The notes beneath the pieces are model-generated. The model saw only the letters and a list, made by a program, of their open reading frames with translations. It was not told the origin of the DNA and did no database searches. A stretch of 64,000 bases of DNA from Warburgia ugandensis (Eukaryota; Streptophyta; Magnoliopsida; Canellales; Canellaceae). The DNA is taken from positions 63,399,880 through 63,463,879 of the forward strand of contig CP141132.1 of the NCBI GenBank assembly GCA_035236585.1, written 5' to 3'. Both the position numbers and the translations under genes were made by a program. Below, piece by piece: positions 55,323-64,000 of the stretch (the stretch's first letter is position 1; each line of letters opens with the position of its first letter).

Positions 55323-55506
55323 GAAGGGGAGCCTTGGTGCAACGGTAAAAGTTGTAGTCATGTGACCTTGAGGTCACAGGTTCAAGGCGTGGAATCAGCC
55401 TTTTCCAAAATGTAAGGTAAAGCTGCCTACTATAGGCCCTTGTGGTCCCCCCCTTCCCTAGACCCCGCATAGGCCGGAGCTTTGTGAACCAGTGCTGCCC
55501 CGTTTT
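55323..55506 (+). mobile_element. Full-length Au-type SINE with 16-bp TSD
   Basis: The tRNA-like head has an A-box (agccttggtgcaacggt) and a B-box (ggttcaaggc). The Au body follows: ggtaaagctgcctac, tataggcccttgtgg, ctagaccccgcatag, ggagctttgtg, gctgccccgttttt. It is flanked by perfect TAGATAGGACTTTCAC at 55307-55322 and 55507-55522. The intact duplication and short T tail indicate a recent insertion. It lies just downstream of the last exon found of the gene at 53986, possibly in its intron or 3' region. Confidence 0.9.
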
Positions 55507-55522
55507 TAGATAGGACTTTCAC

Positions 55523-56740
55523 ATTTTGTTTCATCGAATATAACAATGTAGAACTTGCAGAGGGAAAATGTAAGAAAGTCCAAGACATAAAGCCTAGAAT
55601 CAATGCACCGGATGGTTTAGAGATAGAAATCCAGAAAACAAGCTTGTCTTAGCATTTGAAGTCGGCTTAAATTGGTTTAAAATTAGGAAAATATAAACAC
55701 ATTAGTTTATTTGAATCATGAGCTGGAGTTCTTCTTTCTGGAAATTTGACAGAGATGAGAACATCAGGCACCCAATGAGGAATAACTTCTGCTGAAATAA
55801 ACACAATCAGTAGATGTTGAACTGAAACTGCATCCAGATCATATAGCTCTTCTGCCTTCACCTCCTATATTCAACCTCCCTATGTTGAGGTCCAGAATAA
55901 AACATAAATAGATACAAAATGTAAAGGTATAGTTCACAATGTGGGTACTATGTGGACATAAAATTGGCACAAATAACTTAACAGAACCTTGAAACAGACT
56001 TACATTTTTTGTTTCAGTCCCTAAAATCCACCCTCTTTTTACACATTTACCTACTCATTTCAAATGAATATTTATTCTTTATCTTACGTTCCTTAATTAT
56101 CTGCTGTTTGGTTTAAGGGATGCACTCTCAATGTCAGGTTATCCATACCTTTTCATATTGCCAATGCTTTGAATGGGAGATATGGACTTAGATAAACAAG
56201 ATTCTCCATGAGAAGAATGTGGATTTCAATATGCAAAAGATAGAGCTTCTTGGAAGTCTAGAGTTAATGAATCTATAGACACCTTTACTTAGTGTTTCTT
56301 TTTTCCCTCATTGCAAATAGATTCTAGATACTGGGCAACAATTCAACTTGATTTGATATACACCCCAGGTTCCCTAGCATGCTGCAGATTCCTCCTCCTA
56401 GCAGAACCATTCAATTGTTCATTGATGCCTCCCTTAATGGAAATCCAACTGAGTTTGGTGCAAGGGAGATTTCCCGTCATCATAGACATCATTTCATGGC
56501 AGCCTATATAGTGCTCTTTACAACAAAAAGCTAACAATTATGCAGAGTGTGTAGACGTTAGTGTGGCCTTTCAGCATTTTCAATTTATTTATATTTATTT
56601 TATGTGGATTCTCATCTTTTATGTGATTTAGACGCATAGTGATGGTTATTTTTAGTTATTGTGAGTGCACATTTATGCTTTATCTCATGTTTATGTGGAT
56701 GCATGTTTAGTGGACGAAACCAATTTGTTACTGATGAGAT
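55523..56740. other. Unassigned region between SINE and Copia element
   Basis: AT-rich DNA with no recognised exon or repeat. It could be intron of the gene starting at 53986. 'ctcccttaatggaaatccaactgagtttggtgc' (read in two parts around 56428-56460) is protein-like in one frame but too short to assign. Confidence 0.3.
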
Positions 56741-56745
56741 TAAAT

Positions 56746-56950
56746 TGTTGAATATAGCATAGTATTGTATAGCTTTACTTAGCCTTAGTCTTAGTTTTGT
56801 TTTATTTTTAGTCCCACATTGTATAGTTAGGAGCATGTAACTATCCTTGTTTAGTATATATATGTGGTAAGTGTGCGGTGCAAAATAACCAACACACATT
56901 CACCCATTCTAAGCGTCTCTCTATCTCTCTCTCTTGGCTCTACTTTAACA
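56746..56950 (+). repeat. 5' LTR of the Copia element
   Basis: A 205-bp LTR with TG...CA ends. A TATA-like agtatatatatg lies near 56853-56864, and the 3' part carries a CT-rich stretch (56916-56935) that is 6 bp longer than in the 3' LTR. Confidence 0.93.
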
Positions 56951-56962
56951 TGGTATCAGAGC
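56951..56962 (+). other. Primer binding site (initiator tRNA-Met)
   Basis: TGGTATCAGAGC directly abuts the 5' LTR, the standard Copia primer site complementary to the 3' end of the initiator methionine tRNA. Confidence 0.93.
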
Positions 56963-57167
56963 CATAAGAGAAACCCTAATTATCTACCTTCTCCTTTTCT
57001 TTTCCTTTTTTTTGGTTTGGCCGTGTATCCATTCCAGCAATTCCTTTGGCAACTGTGCTTCTTTACTTGTCACCCCTCTGTCATCTCTATCATTCCAAGA
57101 TCGCCGCTACTGCCACCAGATTGTTGTTCCTACTGATCTTCGCCGCAGACCACCCAGATAAGTAATC

Positions 57168-57926
57168 ATGGCTTTTAAAAATGGTATTTTCACTTCTGTA
57201 ATTTCTAGATCTCCTGTTATTACGTCGAAGAAATTAGTTGGTAGTGCAGATTATCTGTCTTGGTCTGCTTCTGTGGAATTATGGTTTATGGGTCAAGGTT
57301 ATGAAGACCATTTGGTCAAGAAAGAGGAAGATATTTCTGTTGCAGACAAAGTGCAATGGAAAAAGATTGATGCACAATTATGCAGCCTATTATGGCAATC
57401 CGTGGATCCCAAAGTTTTACATCATCTTCGTGCCTATAAAACATATTTCAAAATTTGGACTCAGGCCAAGGGCTTATACACGAATGATATTCAATGGTTT
57501 TACAAAGTTGTTTCTGACATTGTTCATGTTAGACAACAGGACATGGATCTTTCGACTTACATAGGAAAGATTGCGTCCCTTAAGGAGGAGTTCTTGTCTC
57601 TAATGCCTCCTACTGATGGTGTAGAAGCCCAACAAACACAGACTGATAAGTTTTTCATGGTGTTGACTCTCATTGGGCTCCGCCCTGACCTTGAATCCGT
57701 CAGAGATCAAATTCTGGCTAGCCCTTCGGTGCCCTCATTGGATGAAGTATTTGCCCACTTGTTGCGTATCTCCTCTACTCAGGCAGTTACTTTTGATGGC
57801 CCTTCAGATTCCTCAGTTTTGGCTTCTCAGGCAAACACTAGAGGTGGCCGTGGTGGTGGTCGTAACCGAGGATAACGTCCTAAGTGCACATATTGTAATA
57901 AGATTGGACACACTCGGGATCGGTGT
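57168..57926 (+). pseudogene. Copia gag, nonsense codon before the zinc knuckle
   Basis: The ATG at 57168 opens a 235-codon gag (YLSWSASVELWFMGQGYEDH near residues 29-48; a GGRGGGRNRG basic end). A TAA at 57873 stops it. The same frame continues directly into a CCHC knuckle at 57885-57926 (C-x2-C-x4-H-x4-C: CTYCNKIGHTRDRC). The stop therefore separates the capsid region from its RNA-binding knuckle. This is not a usual gag-pol boundary. Confidence 0.88.
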
Positions 57927-60900
57927 TACCAACTACACAGGCGACCTCCTCGCACTGCTAACATCGTCCAATCATCTAACATCCAGTTACCTGACTCATC
58001 TGAGGGCTCCACATCTCAAAATATTACCCTGACTAGTAGTGACTATGATGCGTACCTCCAGTATCAGGCAGCCAAGTCATCTTCCGTTGCTTCCGTCGCT
58101 CAGATTGGTAATCCCAGTGTTTGCTTTACTTAGTCTTCTTCTATTGGCTCGTGGATTCTAGACTCTGGAGCTTTTGATCACATATCTGGTAACAAACACC
58201 TTTTCTCCTCTCTTACTTGTCCTTCTACTTTACCTACTGTCACTCTAGCCAACGGTTCCAAAACTATAGCTAAAGGAATTGGTTTAACTCATCCCCTTCA
58301 TACTCTTCCTCTCACCTCTGTACTTTATGTACCTGAGTGCCCGTTTAATCTTATTTCTATAAGTAAAATGATCCGCACTCTTAATTGCTCTCTCACTTTT
58401 TATGATACATTTGTAATCTTGCAGGACCGGGGGACGAGGAAGACGATTGGTACAGGGCGTGAGTCTCAAGGTCTTTACCATCTCACATCACCTGCAGCTC
58501 TTGCCGCTTGCATCTCCACTGATTCTCTTGCTCTTTTTCACAATCGTTTGGGCCATCCTAGTCTCTCCAAACTTCAAAAGATGGTCCCTCATTTTTCTAC
58601 TTTGTCGTCTCTTGAGTGTGAGTCTTGTCATCTTGGAAAACATACTCGTGTTTCGTTTCCAAAGTGTCTAAATAATCGGGCTATGTCCCCCTTTGAACTT
58701 GTCCACACTGATGTTTGGGGTCCTAGTTGTACTATTTCTAGTTTGGGTTTTCAGTACTTTGTAACCTTTATTGACGATTATTCTCGATGTACGTGGTTAT
58801 TCCTTATGAAGAATCGATCTGAATTATTCTCAAATTTTAAGCAATTTTGTGCTGAAATTCAAACTCAATTTAATGTTGTTATCCATGTTTTACGTAGTGA
58901 CAATGCACGAGAATATTTTTCTGCACCTTTTTCATCCTTTATGTCTCAACAAGGAATTTTTCACTAGTCATCATGTGCCCATACTCCTCAATAGAATGGA
59001 GTCGCTGAACGCAAAAATCGTCATCTCATAGAGACAGCCCACACTTTACTTCTTCACAGTCATGTTCCTTTTCGTTTCTGGGGGGATGTTGTTCTCACTG
59101 CTTGCTACTTAATTAATCGTATGCCTTCTTCTGTGTTGCATGATCAAATTCCCTATTCCATTCTCTTTCCCACACAACCTCTTTATCTTCTTCCTCCTCG
59201 TGTTTTTGGATGTACTTGTTTTGTACACAACCTTGCACCTGGGCAAGATAAGCTTTCTGCTAAGGCCACAAAATGCATCTTTTTGGGATATTCCAAGTTT
59301 CAAAAGGGGTATCGTTGTTATTCTCCTGACACTAATCGATATCTTCTCTCAGCAGATGTAACTTTCTTTGAGCAATCACCATTCTTCTCATCCACTGTTG
59401 AGCCACTGTCCATTTCTGAAATTTTACCTCTTCCCTATATTTCCACACTTGCGGATGATGTCCCTCGTCCTCTTCAAGTTTATCATCGCCGGCCTCCTCT
59501 TGAAGCTGTTGTAGGTTCCACTGAAGTCCTTGATGACAATCTCCCTGTACCACCGGCTTCACCTACTTCGGCCCTGCATTTGGTTGACAACTTGCCTATT
59601 GCTCTTCAAAAAGGTGATCGATCTACTCGTAATCCTCATCCTATCTATAATTTTTTGAGTTACCATCGATTATCTTCACCCTATTATGCATTTATTTCCT
59701 CCTTGTCCTCTATTTCTGCTCCCAAAAGCACCATTGAGGCTCTTTCACATCCTGGTTGGAGACAGGCCATGCTTGATGAAATGAATGCTTTGCATTCAAA
59801 TGAAACTTGGGACTTGGTTCCTTTGCCACCTGGTAAAACAATAGTGGGTTGCCGTTGGATATATACTGTTAAGATAGGTCCTGATGGACAAGTTGCTCGA
59901 CTTAAAGCCCGCCTCGTTGCTAAGGGCTATACTCAGATTTATGGTCTTGACTATGGTGACACCTTTTCCCCAGTTGCGAAGGTTGCCTTTGTTCGATTAT
60001 TCCTCTCCATGGCTGCCATGCGGCATTGGCCTCTTTACCAACTGGATATTAAAAATGCTTTCCTTCATGGTGATTTACCAGAGGAAGTTTATATGGAGCA
60101 ACTGCCTGGCTTTGTTGCTCAGGGGGAGTCTGGTTTAGTGTGCAAATTGCGTCGTTCTCTATACGGTTTAAAACAATCTCCTCGAGCATGGTTTGGAAGA
60201 TTTTGCTCTGTTATTCAGGAATTTGGAATGCTTAAGAGTGAAGCAGATCATTCTGTTTTCTATCAGCACAACTCTTCGGGTCAGTGTATCTATCTAGTGG
60301 TCTATGTGGATGACATTGTCATCACAGGCAGTGATCAGGATGGCATTCAGAGACTTAAACAACATCTCTTCCATTACTTTCAGACTAAAGACTAAAGACT
60401 TGGGAAAATTGAAGTATTTTCTGGGAATTGAGGTAGCTCAGTCTAGTACAGGTATTACCATTTCACAAAGAAAATATGCTTTAGACATCTTGGAAGAGAC
60501 TAGTATGTTAGATTGTAAGCCCGTAGACACACCTATGGACCCGAATGTTAAGCTTGTACTAGGACAAGGGGAGCCTTTAGCGAACTCTAGAAGATATCGG
60601 CGACTTGTGGGTAAACTAAATTATCTCACCATTACTCGACCAGATATCTCTTTTGATGTTAGTGTAGTCAGTCAATTCCTACATTCACCGTGTGATAGTC
60701 ATTGGGATGCTGTGGTTCGCATTCTTCGATATATTAAAGGAGCATTAGGTCAAGGTGTGTTATATGAAGATAAAGGCCACACTCAAATTGTTGGGTACAC
60801 AGATGCTAACTGAGCTGGTTCTCCTTCAGACAGCTCTACCTCCGGATATTGTGTTTTTGTTGGAGGTAACTTAGTATCTTGGAAGAGCAAGAAACAAAAT

Positions 60901-61200
60901 GTAGTTGCCAGATCAAGTGCAGAAGCTGAGTATCGAGCCATGGCTATGGCAACATGTGAACTTATTTGGCTAAAACAACTACTCCAGGAGATGAAATTCG
61001 GAGAGGATGGAAGTATGAAGCTCATATGTGATAATCAAGCAGCCTTACATATTGCATCTAATCCAGTTTTCCATGAAAGGACCAAACACATAGAAGTGGA
61101 TTGTCATTTTATTAGAGAAAAGATCTTGTCGGGATGTATTGCTACTAGCTTCGTCAATTCAAATGATCAACTAACAGATATCTTCACAAAATCTCTCTGA
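57927..61200 (+). pseudogene. Copia pol (PR-INT-RT-RH), multiply broken
   Basis: The frame continues from gag. Protease is at about 58149-58330 (WILDSGAFDHISG). The integrase zinc domain has HNRLGHPS and CESCHLGKH (58540-58640). The integrase core has HTDVWGP and RSDNARE, then NGVAERKNR (58700-59030). Reverse transcriptase spans about 59800-60480 (YVDDIVITGSD at 60304). RNase H runs to 61200 (CDNQAALHIASNP, ending in TDIFTKSL). Defects are TAG at 58131, 58965 and 58992, TGA at 60811, and a 7-nt tandem duplication (ACTAAAG at 60384-60390 and 60391-60397) that shifts the frame within RT. Confidence 0.92.
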
Positions 61201-61260
61201 GGATCTCGAATTAAATTCATTTGCAACAAGCTTGGTGCATATGACTTATATGCTCCAGCC

Positions 61261-61270
61261 TGAGGGGGAG
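61261..61270 (+). other. Polypurine tract
   Basis: TGAGGGGGAG immediately precedes the 3' LTR, the plus-strand priming site for reverse transcription. Confidence 0.9.
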
Positions 61271-61469
61271 TGTTGAATATAGCATAGTATTGTATAGCTT
61301 TACTTAGCCTTAGTCTTAGTTTTGTTTTATTTTTAGTCCCACATTGTACAGTTAGGAGCATGTAACTATCCTTGTTTAGTATATATATGTGGTAAGTGTG
61401 AGGTGCAAAATAACCAACACACATTCACCCATTCTAAGGGTTTCTCTCTCTCTTGGCTCTACTTTAACA
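61271..61469 (+). repeat. 3' LTR of the Copia element
   Basis: A 199-bp LTR. It differs from the 5' LTR at 'gta(c/t)agttag', 'gtg(a/c)ggtgc', 'ctaag(g/c)gt' and a 6-bp deletion in the CT-rich part. Confidence 0.93.
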
Positions 61470-61474
61470 TAAAT

Positions 61475-62840
61475 AATCGTCAACAAGTGGATCTGCTCCA
61501 CGCAGATAAAGAGTAGATGTTTAGGATAAGGCTAACTGTGAGCAGGTGGTGGCCAGCTTTGATTCCTTAGGAGATTAGGGACATGATTAACTTGTTTAAA
61601 GCCAGAATGGAAAATCTGAGATGAGTTAGATAGACCCAGAGTCGAGAAAGATTGACTTGCTTGATGTAACTATATATATTTAGCCCTGGTTTTTTTATAA
61701 ATTGTATAGACTTACATCATGACATGTGTATCATACAACATTTGCTATAGACCATAACTTATAAGTTTAGGACTAATCTCTCTTTCTGTATCGTACGAGA
61801 AGCTGGTTCCATAGATAACCCTAGTGCCTTAGAAACCTTTCACTCTGTTGGGAAGTTCAAGTGAGATGATCGGTATTTTGGTGTGCTTACCTATGGTTTG
61901 GATTGATCTGACTTACTGGGGTATTACTGAGAAGGCAGCTAGATTAATAGCAAACAACTTACGTGCTTGGGAAAGACTCTGTGATACGTACATTGTGACT
62001 TTGTAGTAGATCTAATTGCAAATAGACAAGTCATGGAGGGCACTTAATCTTAGTCATAAGCTATGACATTTTTATCAGAATTTTTCTGATGGATTTGCAA
62101 ATTGTTTTCTGTATCTATTTAGCAGTCAAATATATTTATTATTGAAAATGGGTTTGCAACAATGAGGATTTATTTGATACCGCACAAGTGCATGCTAAGG
62201 TGAATGGAGATGAGATGTTGCTGTGCTGATTTAATGGAGATTTGGGACTGGCTTCTCTGTGGTTGAGATGATGATTGATCCTGACGGTCTCACCTATTGA
62301 ATCTCTATATGAGATATTGGATTTAAATGCTTGTGGGAACAACGGGTAATCGATTGATTATTTAATTTTACTTTGTAGACAGACAATCTCTAAAAGATTG
62401 TATTGTTTTAATAACAAATAACATAAATAAATTTATGAATAATGAGATGGAGACTAAGTTGCTTATCAATCATACATATTTTAGGGACATTATTGTCATC
62501 CTCTAATTCTAATTAGAGTTAGACTTTGATTAATATTAGAAAATTCTAAATGGAATTCTATATAAACACATCTAGAGCTCCCATACGAACACATATTTAG
62601 AAACCTTAGTCTCCCTGTCTTCTCTCTTCTTTACCCTATAGTTCCCTTGTGCATCCATATCAGATCTTGACCATACATTTTCAATTGGTCTGAGATCCAA
62701 ATGGTGTATAATTGCTAACGCACAAAGTGCTATATATTTCCGGTGCTCCATTACTTATTCTGTCCATGGAATCATGTCTCGGTCAAGGATTTGGTGTGGC
62801 TATCCACTAGTTTTATTGATTCTATCATGAGAAAGTTTTT
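61475..62840. other. Unassigned flanking region
   Basis: No gene or repeat family is recognised. The DNA is AT-rich with short open frames only. Confidence 0.3.
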
Positions 62841-62899
62841 GAAATCTAGTTCTGCAAGCAGTCAAAGTGATTGGCTGTTCTAACTAGGTCATAGTTACC

Positions 62900-63250
62900 C
62901 CTGAATCTCATTTGCCAGACAGATCTATGTGGGCTTGGAATTGGTAGTACAAATAAAAACCTATCAAATGTGAAAGGCACAACTGATACAAGGGATTTTG
63001 CAATGCTTGTATTATATATATATGAGAAAGCCATATTTTGTGCTGATTTGTTGGCGATACGTGCTGCTCTTACAAAGTCCACAACATTTTGGAATGGAAG
63101 ACCACCATCCCTTTTGTATTGCTATCTTTACATTGTGCACAAGGGCTCACTATTTCCAGAACATTAGGATATATCTATTAGCCCATGTAGGACTTCAGTA
63201 TGTCGTTCAGTTGATTGCATGTTTTCCGTTGCCTCTTTTGTTTTAGCCTA
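62900..63250 (+). pseudogene. Possible RNase H-like relic
   Basis: One + strand frame reads CADLLAIRAAL (near 63037), resembling the 'E-(A/L)-L-A-I-R-x-A-L' signature of plant reverse-transcriptase-like (RVT_3) RNase H domains carried by LINEs. A DCMFSVASFVLA-like end follows near 63215. No catalytic set is intact and the match is weak. It could be chance. Confidence 0.25.
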
Positions 63251-64000
63251 TAAGCTAAGACTGACATAGCCATTTCTCTTTCATTATAGTTATAAATTTG
63301 TCACCATAAAGCAAGAAGATGGGAATGGAGGAGAACCTATAAGAGTAAGAAAAAATTTCATATGGAACAAACTGGCAAATGGGATAAATTATGCCTCCTC
63401 CCTTTCTGTAAGAAGATTGGATAAATTTGTGATTTCAGAACTAACATATACAACAAAGTGAATGAACCAGAGGAGAGTTAGAGATAGGAGAATCAGTAGC
63501 ACTTGTGAGATATGTGAACTTGTGATTGTTTCTCTCCTTTTCTCTCTCTTTTGAAGAATTCTTCTCTCTATCCTCTTAGGACTTCATTGAACCTCTTGAT
63601 TGGAGCTACTATGAACAAGAAACACTTGAGGCATAGCTTTTCTAGTTTCTAGGTAACTACACTGATACCCTGCCTGCTCCAACAGTAGCAAATGAAAGTA
63701 ACTATCCACTCAAGAAAGAAGTTCAACTGCTTGAAATTGAGGCTCAAAGAAATGTAATCCACCTATCACATGTTTTCCATCAATCCTCCTACTCTTTTGC
63801 AGATCTTGAAAGAGATAATAGGGGGCAAAAAAACACTGTGCTGCAGTTGAGGGATTTGAACATGTTATTTATAAAGAGCTGACTTTTAACCAATTGATGA
63901 ATTTTTAAGACAAAAGTAAATGAAAGTGAAGAGGAAGTGGGGATTTTTCTTTACCAGTGATTTGGTTAAGTACAAATAAAGTTCTAGATTTGAAACAGAA
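63251..64000. other. Unassigned right end
   Basis: No gene, RNA gene or repeat is recognised. One frame from about 63310 stays open for some 50 codons without a known motif. Confidence 0.3.

Larger units (their letters stand above)
56746..61469 (+). mobile_element. Complete Ty1/Copia retrotransposon with TSD TAAAT
   Basis: A 4.72-kb element with LTRs at 56746-56950 and 61271-61469, both starting TGTTGAATATAGC and ending CTACTTTAACA. TAAAT flanks it at 56741-56745 and 61470-61474. A TGGTATCAGAGC primer site directly follows the 5' LTR, and a TGAGGGGGAG polypurine tract directly precedes the 3' LTR. Gag, protease, integrase, reverse transcriptase and RNase H occur in Copia order. The LTRs differ by about three substitutions and one 6-bp indel. 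The reading frame has five in-frame stops and one frameshift, so the copy cannot make its own proteins. Short LTRs (~200 bp) suggest a Retrofit/Ale-like lineage, uncertain. Confidence 0.95.

Noticed and set aside
55326..55400. A tRNA gene
   Set aside because: A- and B-box-like sequences are present, but they are the head of an Au SINE with its own body and TSD; no complete cloverleaf follows.
57873..57875. A programmed gag-pol stop
   Set aside because: The stop falls before the zinc knuckle, which belongs to gag, and Copia elements normally use one continuous frame. A nonsense mutation is more likely.

Overview
The window is nuclear DNA of a flowering plant, most likely a woody species with a large, repeat-rich genome. 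The evidence is GT-AG introns, plant LTR retrotransposons of the Copia, Athila-like and chromovirus-like types, an RTE LINE, an L1 LINE, Au-type SINEs and long (GA)n/(CT)n tracts. The species cannot be named from the sequence. No bacterial operon, CRISPR array, rRNA gene or clear standalone tRNA gene was seen.

Two host genes are supported, both on the + strand. The first (coding 10008-23280, ten coding exons, 531 codons) encodes an alpha/beta-hydrolase-fold protein with a GHSKGG nucleophile elbow. Its introns hold a truncated Au SINE and a nearly complete RTE LINE, each with target-site duplications (TSDs). The second (53986-55070, three exons seen) encodes a small lysine/serine-rich plant protein. 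Its 3' exon or exons were not found.

Layout: 1-3794 is an LTR-type repeat split by a younger, oppositely oriented solo LTR (832-3495, TSD AGTAT). 4256-5445 is a ~41-bp minisatellite. 8.1-23.5 kb is the hydrolase gene. 24.1-27.5 kb is a decayed L1 with an Au SINE inside. 27.5-28.9 kb is a likely Copia LTR. 30510-33173 is a chromovirus-like LTR with a polypurine tract beside it. 33.8-41.5 kb is a large imperfect inverted repeat of LTR-like arms, one arm split by a 3.36-kb solo LTR (34438-37800, TSD AACTA). 41.5-46.7 kb is a decayed Athila-like gag-pol on the - strand. 46.7-52 kb is mostly old repeat. 52.1-52.65 kb is a foldback element. 53.8-55.1 kb is the second gene. 55323-55506 is a complete Au SINE with a perfect 16-bp TSD. 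56746-61469 is a complete Copia element with TSD TAAAT and a broken reading frame.

No new multi-gene system was found. What stands out is the layering of insertions, several of which can be ordered because their TSDs are intact: solo LTRs nested head-on in related LTRs, fresh SINEs, a Copia element whose coding region is more damaged than its LTRs, and a segmental duplication inside a dead reverse transcriptase.
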